This document shows positions 13,229-24,278 of a DNA stretch of 64,000 bases, in pieces. The stretch covers positions 49,949,351-50,013,350 of the forward strand of contig CM051455.1 in the NCBI GenBank assembly GCA_028274465.1, in the 5' to 3' direction. The position numbers were made by a program, and so were the translations under genes. Positions within the stretch are counted from its first letter, which is position 1, and every line of letters starts with the position of its first letter. The stretch comes from Plantago ovata (Eukaryota > Streptophyta > Magnoliopsida > Lamiales > Plantaginaceae). Below the pieces are notes generated by a model that saw nothing but the letters and a program-made list of their open reading frames with translations, was not told the DNA's origin and did no database searches.

Positions 13229-13233
13229 TTTCA

Positions 13234-16200
13234 CATCCATTAAAATTTAAAATGAAGCAAAACGGCCCAGCCCAGAACCGTTGGAGCCTAGTGTTTGAGC
13301 TGTACCATAAGCTCATGGGCTTCTTACACATGTAAATTCCATCCCTGGAGGAATGTTGGCTTTATCTGGTATGATGCACCTTTGAACCGAAAAGTTTCGG
13401 GAAATTTTCAATTGCTCAACCAGTATTTCCAGCAAAACTGTGGATTGTACAAATCAGTACATACTAAGTATAAAAATTGAGTGGGTTTGCCCAGCTGCCC
13501 CAACTCAACACATACAGCCTTTATCCCTACGGTTCGGCCATGATAAAGCTCGCAAAGGTTGGCGCGATATAGTGGTTAAAGAGAGGGTCGTCTTCCTCTT
13601 GTTATGTACCACTTGTTTTAGTAGTTTAGTACCTGCAGGTTCCCATCTGCTATCTGTCGACTTTTTTGATTGTATTGTCAAATGAACACCAACTACTTCA
13701 ACATTAATCTGGACTAATAGTTGGTTGGTTGCTGCTAATCCGGCCCGGAGGTCCAAGAGTACCCACGAGCCTAATCCGCCGAGGCCCGGGGACCAACCCA
13801 ATTGCTAGTGTGTAGCTGAAATGTCGTTCTCTGTACATATGATAAAGTATTGGGAATGCATAATTTGATAGGTAAGTTTCTTTGTGCTAGCTGCAAATGC
13901 AATTGCAGCTTTTTGCTAAAGTTTCAATGAAGTTGGTGTTTCAGATTGGTGGAGTAAATGCTGTTTTTTTTTCTCCACATTTGGAGTACTATTTCTTCAT
14001 TTCACTCATCTTATTAATGTTTCTCTGTGTGAGGAAATCAAATGTCCTGTCTTGTCACGTTTTCGCCGTTTTGGGGGGACTTTTACAGCTTACATTGGCT
14101 TGGCTGTGTCTTTAATACTTATGCATGATGCATCAGTTGTTCATGGAACTAAATTAACGTTCATGATATCCGAGGAAATCTGAATGAATTTGTTTATACT
14201 ATAAAGATTAAAAAATAAAGAATAAGTTGAGTAAATCTAAACTGTTATATTTTCAGATGAAGAGATGAAGAGGAGAGAAAATAAATAAGATGTTGTGATG
14301 ATAATTTGCTATTCCGTTTGGCCGACCTTATGATATTGTAGAACACATGTAAACTACGAGGAGTCAAATTGAGACCTAAAATTTAAGATTATATAAATTT
14401 AATGTAGCGCGTCACCATATATATAATGCATCTGATACAACAGGATATATTACAGTAGTTTTTAAGTTTATAATAGCCGTCAATAATTTAAGGTATCCAT
14501 CTACATTGAAACAAATGTGGGGATTGAAATTGTTGATTGATATGATATGATATGGTTGAGGAAGAGGATGAGAATCATTTATGTTTTCATCTTCTTTCAT
14601 GTTTGAGTATATTTTTTATAGTAACAAAAGCAATGTGCATGGATTTGGGGAGTGGACACCCCTATCTAGCTATCATTTCTGCTTAGTTGTAATGAAAATG
14701 ACCTCATCTCATGTGCACCAAACTTCGTAAATGTCAACACATGACACACTTGTATTCTTCGTAAATGAAATTTTATACAAAAGTTTGTGGGAGAGAATAC
14801 AATATAATGAACTGACAATATTTAAATTTGAACCTCGTTGTTTAAAATAAAAGCCATAGTCCTTGTGGGATCGAGTAGTTATATTTTCACTTTTGTTTTA
14901 TGTAAAACATCGATATTTTATAAAATTCAAGGTTTTTAGAACTCTGAATATCTATCTACATTTTTTTCCCTTTGAAACCGTTCTACATGTAACTTACTCA
15001 AAATCTTATACATCAGTTGCAGTATTGAGTTTTTTTTTCTCGTATATAAGAAAATGACACATTCCCTATGCATATTTTATTTTCTCTCCACATAAAAAAG
15101 GAAAATGTATGTCGATGCTGAGTTTTGAACAAACAATATATTACTATGATAATATTTCCATGATGGATGTTAAAGAGTCCCATTTTAAATGCTATAACCG
15201 GCCATATTTATATTGCAGAATATATTATATTATCCATATTTATACACTTCCTAAAGATCTTAATTAATTAGATCCACAAACTTATTGCTCGTGATAAAAT
15301 TGGTCCATGAACTAAGGTAGATTGGAGGACTTTATCAGACCCCTTATAAAGGCACAAGAATTGACATTCGATCGACTTTCTTCAGTCGATTTATTTGATT
15401 ATTTACAGTAAATGAAGTTAATGAAAATAGACTTTCTTCAACCAACTTAAGATGTGATTAGTATAGACTAATTGCAAATGTATACTTGCATCGCATAAGC
15501 TACGTACTGTACGTAGCTAATGATGAGGGGTTGTGGTTTGGTTGTTTGGGGTTGGTGCAATGCAATCAAATACAGACAGACATACCCCGATATTCACTCT
15601 TCTTCCATCGGCCCTCCCAATACTTTGGTAACTCGTGCTTATTATTGTACGTGTCGACTGTCGAGCACAGTATTATTGGATAAAATACATCAAAACTCAC
15701 TAATGCATGATCAATGAAATTTGAGTCTAATTATGAATTCACAAGGTGTTACTAGAAGTCAATATTTGAATACAAATTATGAACTGACAAATAACAACTT
15801 CGTTTGAGAATCATCTCAAACTCCATCCTCTAAATGCAATTTCGACTCTTTTATCACTTTTATCACTTGTACACCTTATTGTACACCTTATAACGTAAAT
15901 CATTAGTATATAGTATATATGTATATATTATATCTCAAGGAATTCATTATTAGAAGAGTTCTATGAGTACTCTCCCATAAATTAATTTTAATAATGGGTC
16001 AGCATGATGTTAATTTGATTGTATCCATACCATCCATTTTATGCAATGAAGTGATGATACCGAACAAGTTTGTCCGTATATTTAAGCAACATGCATACTT
16101 CCCTCCATTTTAGGATTATTACTCAAGTTGAACAACACCCATTCATATTGCAGAGACATCAGTACTTCAATAATTACAGCCGATTAATGATTACTACTTT

Positions 16201-18060
16201 GCATTTATTCAACTTTTATGGGCTGCCAAATATGTTATGGTTGGTTAACACTCATACTAACCCCAATAAAACTCTGTTAATGAAGGTAACTTGGAGTTAT
16301 TATTGTGATTAATGACATACAACTATATATTTCCCAATTTTACAAATGGCGTGACTGACTAACCTGCTTACATTTTAGACTTTTAGTACTACTAATTGCG
16401 TTCTTGGTGGTAACTTTGTGAAAATGTTAACCTTGAGTGTGTTCAAAGTTAACTGCAAATAGCAGTTTGGATTTTTGTTCCTAATGTGTGTAGTACAGTA
16501 GTGGTAGCTTAATTTTGCCACCCTGATTTTCCCATGAAAACTTAAAGAACAAACGACTTGAGTCTTACAATAAAATTCGAACAAAAACACGAGTTGTACA
16601 ATTTTTCTTAGAAGAGAAAATTATAAGTGGAGAATACGTAGACATGTATCATACTATTATTTGAGTATACAATCAATGGTGAATGGTGAATGATAAACAA
16701 ACATAAGTCAGACTACTTTTTACAACAATATTATAATATTTCCTAAATTTTGCTACTAATTAGTTCCTTATAATTTTTTAGGATATGATCTCTAAACATC
16801 ACAGTTAATGTTCTCCTATTTTTTATGCATTAGTGAAAAAAAAAAAAAGACACACCGAGGAAATTTGTGGTACTAAGGAAGAAATTGGGGTAAATGAGTA
16901 ATCTAATTAATTTATCCTCAAGAGTAGGAGCTCAATTATTGTGGGTCAAATTATTTAGGAGGTCTGAAATTTTGTTGTTTTTCATTATTTTTGTAAGTTG
17001 AGTATCAAATTTGAGATGGAGACTCATTTTACAATTTCTACTCATATTGCTCTCAGTTGAAAGAGATTTAGTATCAAATACTCAAATTCCAAAAATATAC
17101 TAAGTTGGATGATTTATAGTCTATTTTTACCAACTCAGATAATTGATGCCCGATCACTCACCTTATAAGTTATATTATTGGTATTTAACATACAAATTAT
17201 TGTACTCAAAAGAACGATGAAATAAGTTAAAATTAAGGTGATTGATTCCTTTACTCTTATCGTTTTTTAGAAAGTCATTCTAATTTTTGCCAAGGTAAAA
17301 AACCTTTCAAGTCAACCCCTATTAATACTTGTCTTCCAAGTCTCAAATTTCCCTAAAAATCAACCAGAAAACGAGTAAAAAAGGTGTTGTTTACCAAAGT
17401 GAAGTACACTATTTACAATCCAGAATTTACCTCTTCCCATTGGACCAGCAAGACCAATAACCACCTTATCTCTCCTCTGACGTGGCCTCCTCTCGTTGAC
17501 CGTCACGCTTAATACATGACTCCACAGGTGACAAAGACCAACATAAAATTAAACCCAAAGAAAAAAACAAAATAAAAAACAGAAAAACAAAAGCGAACTC
17601 TGATCACCAAACCCTCACGTGGCTCCCGGAGAAACCCTAACGTGATGAGTTGTCACCTAACCTCAGCTTCGCTACCCCTCCACGCAGGCTCGGACAACCG
17701 TTTGGCCCCCCGAACCTACCTAATAAACAAATTACTCTCATTACTCATTTCACGTAAAAACAAAAAGAAAAAATGGTAAAAAATTGCACAGAAGCATTAG
17801 AATATCAATAAACCTTCTTGTACTTGCTGCAAAAACACACAACACACAGTCGCAGTTGCAGATAGATAACAACAACCTGCACCATTTCTTCATTTTTCCT
17901 CTCACAAATACATTTTCCACATAACCCAATAAAAACAATCACAATTTCACCCCCTTTGCTTTCCTGTGAAGCCAAACCTTTGTAAATTTTGCCCGGCTGT
18001 CTCCATTAAAGCAGCTTCACGGAAAAGCTATTCATTCCCACAAACAAAGTTTACAAAACC
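13234..18060. other. Long intergenic region without a supported gene
   Basis: About 4.8 kb of AT-rich DNA. Open stretches are short and unlike any family I know. 13500-13800 is more GC-rich than its surroundings and looks repeat-like but has no definable ends. 17400-17720 is an AC-rich stretch leading into the LRR gene promoter. I see no terminal repeats or RNA genes. Confidence 0.4.
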
Positions 18061-18063
18061 CCT

Positions 18064-18070
18064 TTATATA
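18064..18070 (+). promoter_or_regulatory. Possible TATA box of the LRR gene
   Basis: TTATATA lies only about 35 bases before the ATG at 18101. If it is used, the 5' UTR would be just a few bases long. A farther upstream start without a clear TATA box is the alternative. Confidence 0.4.
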
Positions 18071-18100
18071 ATCCCTCACCCCTGAAGAAACTTCACCGAA

Positions 18101-19303
18101 ATGAAAACAATGTATGCTACTACTGCTTACAGTTCCATATTTTTATATTTCCTACTATCCCAATTGATTCTGGCCCATGCATTGCTCGACCCGATCGATT
18201 TCCTCGCACTACAGTCAATTCGCAAGAGCTTATCCGATTTACCAGGTTCGAATTACTTCGCCTCCTGGGATTTCACCGCCGACCCGTGCAATTTCGCCGG
18301 AGTTTACTGCGACGGAGACAAGGTCGTCGCGTTAAACCTCGGCGATCCTCGGGCCGGGTCGCCGGGTCTAACGGGCAGAATCGACCCGGCGATTGGGAAA
18401 CTGTCGTCGCTAGCTGAGCTGACTATTGTTCCGGGTCGGGTGTTCGGGTCGTTGCCACACACGCTGAATCAGCTTCAGTTTCTCCGGTTTTTAGGCGTGA
18501 GCCGGAACCTTCTCACCGGTTCGATTCCGGCTAATTTGGGCGAAATACGTGGCTTACAAACGCTTGATCTCAGCTTCAATCAGCTCGGTGGAAGCATACC
18601 GGCTTCAATCGGTACGTTGCCGGCTTTATCCAATGTCATTCTCTGCCACAACAGGTTTACCGGTTCGGTTCCTCCGTTTGCCTCGCAAACCCTAACCCGG
18701 CTCGACTTGAAGCACAACGACCTATCCGGTTCGCTCTCGCCTGACGGCCTTCCTCAGTCTCTCCAGTTCCTTTCACTGTCATCGAACCGTCTTGCCGGTC
18801 CAGTTGACTCGGTTTTACTCCGGTTGAATCAGTTAAGCTACGTTGACTTGAGTATGAACCAGTTCACCGGTTTCATTCCGAGTAATGTATTCACTTTCCC
18901 AATCAGTAACCTCCAGCTGCAGAGGAACCAGTTCTCCGGTCCGGTCCAACCGGTCGATCAAGTGACAATCCCAACCGTTGATCTCAGCTTCAATCGTCTC
19001 TCCGGTCCGATTTCGCCTCTGTTCTCAACGGTTCAGAATCTGTACCTTAACAACAACCGGTTTAGTGGTCAGGTGCCGGCTAATTTCGTGGACCGGCTAT
19101 TGGCGGCAAGCATACAGATACTGTATTTACAGCATAACTATCTGACTGGAATTCAGATCAATCCAACGGTGGAGATTCCTCTAAGCACGTCGCTGTGTCT
19201 ACAGTATAACTGTATGGTCCTGCCCGTGCAGACTCCCTGCCCGCTCAAGGCTGGTAAGCAGTTAACAAGGCCTACTGAACAATGTGTTCAGTGGAAGGGG
19301 TAA
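18101..19303 (+). CDS. Secreted leucine-rich repeat protein, single exon
   Basis: This is an uninterrupted 400-residue reading frame ending in TAA. Residues 1-27 form a hydrophobic signal peptide ending near AHA. A plant LRR N-terminal cap follows, with the SWDFTADPCNFAGVYCD cysteine pair. About ten plant-type repeats of the LxxLxLSxNxLxGxIP kind run from about residue 75 to 345. A cysteine-containing C-terminal cap (CLQYNCMV ... CPLKAGK) closes the protein. No transmembrane segment or kinase domain follows, so it should be an apoplastic or cell-wall LRR protein of the DRT100/PII-2-like class, not a receptor kinase. Ligand and role cannot be read from sequence. The exon is GC-rich compared with the AT-rich flanks, as is common for intronless LRR genes. 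Confidence 0.93.
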   Translation: MKTMYATTAYSSIFLYFLLSQLILAHALLDPIDFLALQSIRKSLSDLPGSNYFASWDFTADPCNFAGVYCDGDKVVALNLGDPRAGSPGLTGRIDPAIGKLSSLAELTIVPGRVFGSLPHTLNQLQFLRFLGVSRNLLTGSIPANLGEIRGLQTLDLSFNQLGGSIPASIGTLPALSNVILCHNRFTGSVPPFASQTLTRLDLKHNDLSGSLSPDGLPQSLQFLSLSSNRLAGPVDSVLLRLNQLSYVDLSMNQFTGFIPSNVFTFPISNLQLQRNQFSGPVQPVDQVTIPTVDLSFNRLSGPISPLFSTVQNLYLNNNRFSGQVPANFVDRLLAASIQILYLQHNYLTGIQINPTVEIPLSTSLCLQYNCMVLPVQTPCPLKAGKQLTRPTEQCVQWKG

Positions 19304-20837
19304 GTTTGGGATTTCATGGTTTTTGAAAGGGGTAGAATGGGGAAATGTGAGAGTGGTCACAAGGGTGTTTTGGTCAATTTGGTTCTGTTGGGGGTTATGA
19401 TCAGAAACTATATACTATTAATTATATTCATTTATTGATTAATTTTGTTTAATATGGAGGTTATTAGATGGTTAATGAAAGTTTAACTGTGGATATGTTC
19501 ATTGTTCATGAGGAGATGAAACTTGGTGGAGGATGGGGGTTCCGAATCTTTTTGTAATTAGAGGACATTTTACTATTTTTATTTCGTTTTAATAATGTTC
19601 TGTTGCATTAATTAGCCTGTTATTTTTTCTTATATATTTATAAGAATTTTTGTTAATCTAATCATTTGTGTCTCGTTTATGCTTCATCAAACATATGTTT
19701 GATTTCCATTTTTGTTTCATCAAACATGTTTAGATTTTTTTGGTTGATTGATATATGATGATGAGGATGATGAAGAGTAGGCCAAGTGAAGTTCTGTTTG
19801 GTACCAGAAGACGTTGAGCTTTGTCGGTATAATCAATAATGTGACTAAGTAACGTTTCTTATGTAACTTTAGTCAGTTGTTTCTCTTGTGTGTGTCTTTT
19901 CTGAACTCAGATACTATTGTTGGGTCCTATTTGTATTTTCTATATGGTATGGTGTTAAGTGGAGAACTTGGTCCTGGACTTCTTTTTAGCCTTTACAACC
20001 ATGTAGAAAATATGGATTCAAAGACTTCTACTTTCATTACCTTTGAGTTAGTGAGATTTTTCACTTTGTCTCTTTCCATTTGACTTGGAATCATATGTTG
20101 ATCAAGATCTTGACTGTTCATCAATGTAGTTCAAGGCTTTCTAAAGCAGCTTAACTCTATGTTGGAGCTCTTTTCCTTTTGATGTTTGTTCGTATTTTCT
20201 AACAAGCTAGGACAAGCTTTATTTTATGGAATTGTCCTTTCCTATTCTCCTTCTCGATTAAAAGAAGACAACCTAAAGTAAAGAATGACAACCCCAGGGG
20301 TGCTTGAAGCGAAGCTCTCCCATTGACACTATAGAATAAGAGTACTGCCGGATCCGATCTGGTTCGATAGGGAGAATCTAGATTATACACACTAGAGTAA
20401 AATAATAACAAGTGCTGCGTGAAAAAAAAACATTAAAAATAATAAAATAAATGAAAAAGTGGGGATAAATAATTTTATTGAAATATGTTGTTAAAGTTAA
20501 TTGTGATGCCAAATTTGTAATATTATTGTAGTAATGTTTATGGTAACTTACTGTTTTAATAATGTGTAAGGTTTTATGTAAGACACCTAAAAAAAAAATG
20601 AAGTTTTTGTGAGCCGAAATGAGTATGTTATAGGATTATAGATTGAAAAAAGAGACTGCATGTAAATATGGAAAAATGTGCTCAAATAATTTGGTGAATT
20701 TTATTGTCCTGCTCTACAAATTCAAATATATATAACATTTTAAATCAATTGAGGACAATGAAGTAGGTGTTTTTTGGACTATGATTGCTGCAAACTTTGC
20801 CCGCAGAATCCCATTAACCATGTGCCTTTTATGAACA
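19304..20837. other. LRR gene 3' UTR and intergenic DNA
   Basis: The first few hundred bases are the likely 3' UTR. The remainder is AT-rich without a supported gene or element. Confidence 0.4.
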
Positions 20838-20842
20838 AATAG

Positions 20843-21135
20843 TGTGAAAACTAGAGAGAGTTTGCATTGAATTGCACTTGAATTGAATAGAAAGAGATGA
20901 AATGAACAGTTTAGTTACAGAGATCCTAACTATACTGCTTATATAGCAGTTAGGAATCGAAGGTACAGGTAACTAAGCTAAATGTACAAGTCTAATACCT
21001 AACTAATAATAACAGAATAAATAACACGCTTTTGTTAACACAAATGCGCTTTCTTCTTTACTTAACCAAAATACAGACTTCCTTCTTCATTCTTGCTTCT
21101 CCAAGTGTTCAAGTCTTGTGTTGATTATCTTGACA
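20843..21135. mobile_element. Solo LTR (probably Copia-like), 293 bp
   Basis: The sequence begins TGTGAAAAC and ends CTTGACA, with the TG...CA ends of an LTR. It is flanked by a perfect 5-bp direct repeat, AATAG, at 20838-20842 and 21136-21140. No internal retrotransposon sequence adjoins it, so it is best read as the product of recombination between two LTRs. Copia is suggested by length and general composition only; the strand is uncertain. Confidence 0.7.
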
Positions 21136-21650
21136 AATAGTTGTAGAGACAAGCTACTGACTAATGGTAATGGAGAGATTGTTACCGTTGTACTATGTGT
21201 GAATTATGATTCAGATTTTATTCATGCAGTTGCTCGACTTTGTAACCTCTTTTTTGGCAAGTAATGAACCGGAATAATTAGCTCAACCAGTTAGTTCAGT
21301 GATGGCCTACCCTTTCGATACTCCATCTCTCTATGTGCTCCATCACCGCTCGACCAAATCATTTTATAATTCTAAACTTACCGTTAACCACAAACTTACT
21401 ATATGTCTTCTTCTATAATAATTACAACAAATTTTTGCACGAGTAGCAAGCTTAATGATCGAGAATATGAGATGAGATGTACTCTGTATCACATGTAAGT
21501 AATTACTAATTACCACTACAATATCTAACTTGCATAAACCGTTAAAGAATTATCTTCATGTTGATCGAAAACATATAATATATATTATGATAATACAATT
21601 CTGAATTAAAGGGACAAACTCTAGTTAGTTTATTCAGGGGTTCAATTATA

Positions 21651-21916
21651 CTTCCTCCTTCCCATATTTCATAACAAATAACAAATATGTTACACTTCAT
21701 TTTGGTGATTTTACGAAAGTCAGTTTGAACTCATATTAATCCCAAATTATACAATAAATATAATTAAGAATTTTATATAATGAAAATATATACATTCTAG
21801 TGTTTTAATATACTATATTTAATTAATTTTATCATATGATTTGAGAATAATTTAATGTCAAATTAACCTAAAAAAAATCAATAAAATGAAATGTTACTAT
21901 TATGGGACGGAGTAAG
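21651..21916. mobile_element. Stowaway-type MITE
   Basis: Terminal inverted repeats of the CTNCTCCNTCCC kind face each other (left CTTCCTCCTTCCC, right end read inward CTTACTCCGTCCC). TA dinucleotides flank both ends, as expected for Tc1/mariner-related MITEs. The 266-bp interior is AT-rich and non-coding. Confidence 0.75.
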
Positions 21917-22043
21917 TAGTAAATTAAAAAAAGGAAAAGGGTACATGTTTCCGTGTTTAGTTTAGAGTGTGTGTAATGATTGCTAATTAAATTTGATTAG
22001 CTAAGGGTGGGAGTGGAATTGTGGAAGGATTAAAGCTGCGGTC

Positions 22044-22792
22044 ATCAACTTTATAAAGTTTTTTTTTTTTTTACGAAGTAGAAATAGTATTTTATTCCTA
22101 TTTAGAGGTTGTACAAAGTTTGGATCGGGGTCATTCCCACACGTCGGATGGTCACCCTAAATCTGTCCATTACAAAACATTGTTCAAGCCAAGCCGGCAA
22201 AATATCCGATGTCCATGACGAAACCTGAAGATCTGAAGAAGCCATGAGGTGGTATGATACTACTTCGTGCGTAAATCTACTGCTAGGAACTTTAGAGAGA
22301 AGATCAGCTGCAGTGTTCAACTCTCTGTAGATGTTGTGAATGTAGATCGTCCCAAAATTCGATATGAGCTGAAGGATATCACTCGCAAGTGTCCAAGCTG
22401 GCCGAGGAGGATCCAGCTTCCTGCACAGTACATTGAGAGCATATTGTGAATCAGTCTTGATCAAAACTGAACTAATGTTTAAGGTATTTGCAGCAATCAA
22501 GCCTGTTCTAATTAATAGCCCACAGTTCTGCAGTATGATTATCACATTTGCCCAGAAAAGTGGCATTGCCTTGAAGGAAGTTGCCATTTGAGTCAGTTAA
22601 AATATAACCTGTTCCTGCATCTCCATTAGTAAGAGATGAGCCATCTTTAAAAAGACAACACATACCTGGTGGTGGTGCATAGTATGACTAGTGTGCTGAC
22701 TCTTAGGTATTTCAGTTGGAATGCAAGGATTGATAAAAAGATTTTGTCTTGCCATAATTAACATAGTTTGCTGGAATCAACTTTATAAAGTT
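22044..22792 (-). mobile_element. 5'-truncated LINE with 17-bp target duplication (copy A)
   Basis: The inserted DNA is 22061-22775. It is flanked by a perfect 17-bp duplication, ATCAACTTTATAAAGTT, at 22044-22060 and 22776-22792. The poly(A) tail appears as a T-run at 22061-22072 on the plus strand, so the element reads on the minus strand. The coding remnant is the C-terminal RNase H domain of a plant L1-type LINE (FKDGSS..NGDAGTGYI, then a TDSQYAL motif), held in broken frames. Everything upstream of RNase H is missing, which is normal for incomplete target-primed reverse transcription. Confidence 0.93.
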
Positions 22793-22890
22793 AAGCTAAT
22801 ATTCTGTTGCTAAGGCACGCTAAGTACTAACAGGAATTTCAATACATTTGCCGCGAAAAACAAATTGAATAACAAAATTGAATTCATATG

Positions 22891-23582
22891 ATGGATCAAA
22901 TTAGTTTTTTGAAAATAAACTGCATTAGATAGATGATAACATACACCATACAGCTCCCGGAGCTTAGAGTTCAGCACTTCAGTTTACATTTACTAATCTA
23001 GGATAAGACTTAACTAAGTCATTAGTAACAAAAGTAGTTAACCAATTCGGGCATTGGTCATAAACTTAAAAGCCTACTCACATGACTTGAACGTAAAAAA
23101 GAAAATGTACAAGTCACTTGGATCGAGCTGGTACTTCAACTGTCGTTGCCACTTCCCTGCTAACCCTTCACTCCCCAAATTTTGCTAATGCGTCCGCGGC
23201 TTGGTTAACTTGCCGATATACAAAATGTCATTTACAATCTACTAACTGTGTTATCAAACTTAAAACATCATCAACCAGTTGTTGCTGCAACTGATCTCCT
23301 GCGCTCCTCCTGTTACAAGCCGACCAAGCAAGAAAAGAGTCAGTTTGTATACACAAATATTTTATATCAAATTGTTGAGCTAATATCAAGCCTTGTTTGA
23401 TGGCTTCCAACTCTGCAATGTTATTGGAACAGATACCTATACAACCTGCAGCCTCACCTGGATTCCCTTTTGACGATCCATCAGTATTCATACAAATATA
23501 GCCTGGAGAGGGAGGGTGCCATTTACCCATAACCACTTTTTTCTCTTACTCTTAACTACATGTATCATGGATCAAATTAGTT
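22891..23582 (-). mobile_element. 5'-truncated LINE with 16-bp target duplication (copy B)
   Basis: The inserted DNA is 22907-23566, flanked by a perfect 16-bp duplication, ATGGATCAAATTAGTT, at 22891-22906 and 23567-23582. The T-run after the left copy is a short poly(A) tail, so the element reads on the minus strand. It encodes part of an RNase H domain (CMNTDGSSKGNPGEAAG, QTDSFLAW, then YRQVNQAADALAKFGE in a separate open stretch). This closely resembles the RNase H of the large LINE at 29748-36695 but lacks about 15 residues after the GNPG motif, an internal deletion. It lies only about 100 bp from copy A in the same orientation. Confidence 0.9.
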
Positions 23583-24278
23583 GGTGTGGAGAATTGGATG
23601 AAACAAATAAGGAAAATTCTAATAGACATAACCAATTCTATAAAATGGACATGATCCACACCGGCCACCCTCCATAATTTGGACCAATCACAATGCAAAA
23701 AATTGAACTAAACTGCTGAATAGAAACATAACTTATCAATTTATAATATTTATCATTATTCATATTTATCACACAACGAGCATTTAAAACGTGAATAAAA
23801 GTTGAAACAAGTACAAAAGCTTATTATAAATAACATTCCACCAAAATTTCCATGTAACTATATTCGGTGTTATAGAAAGTCGAAGAAAGTATGTTGAACG
23901 AAGTAGTTGCTCATGCACGATACTCAAAAATGCACCTGTTGCGACCTGCCGTTGAAAATCAAAACAGATTAATTTCAATGAGCACGTATTCTGAAAGTTT
24001 TGACATATTAATAAAATTAGAAAATTCACATATCATGTTAGTATACTTATATATGTGTCAAACACTTGAATATTAGGATGGGTATGGACATTTTTTATAT
24101 TTAGGAAAATCACAACGTTTATAAGAATTTCACGATTTATATAGTGAAAGCATAAGTACATTTAGATCGATCATACTTTTGATTCTCAACCATACAATTA
24201 AACACAATATACAAAATTGCATACAATAATAACCTAATGAAATCTCACATTCCATTAGATCAACTTGTAACCTCACCT
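23583..24278. other. Intergenic DNA before the UGT relic
   Basis: AT-rich, non-coding. I see no motif here other than the possible remains of the UGT promoter. Confidence 0.35.

Noticed and set aside
13505-13801. 98-codon minus-strand open frame and a possible pol III-type A/B box pair near 13570-13650
   Set aside because: No known domain. The A-box-like and GGTTCCCATC boxes are too far apart and no target duplication or tail was found.
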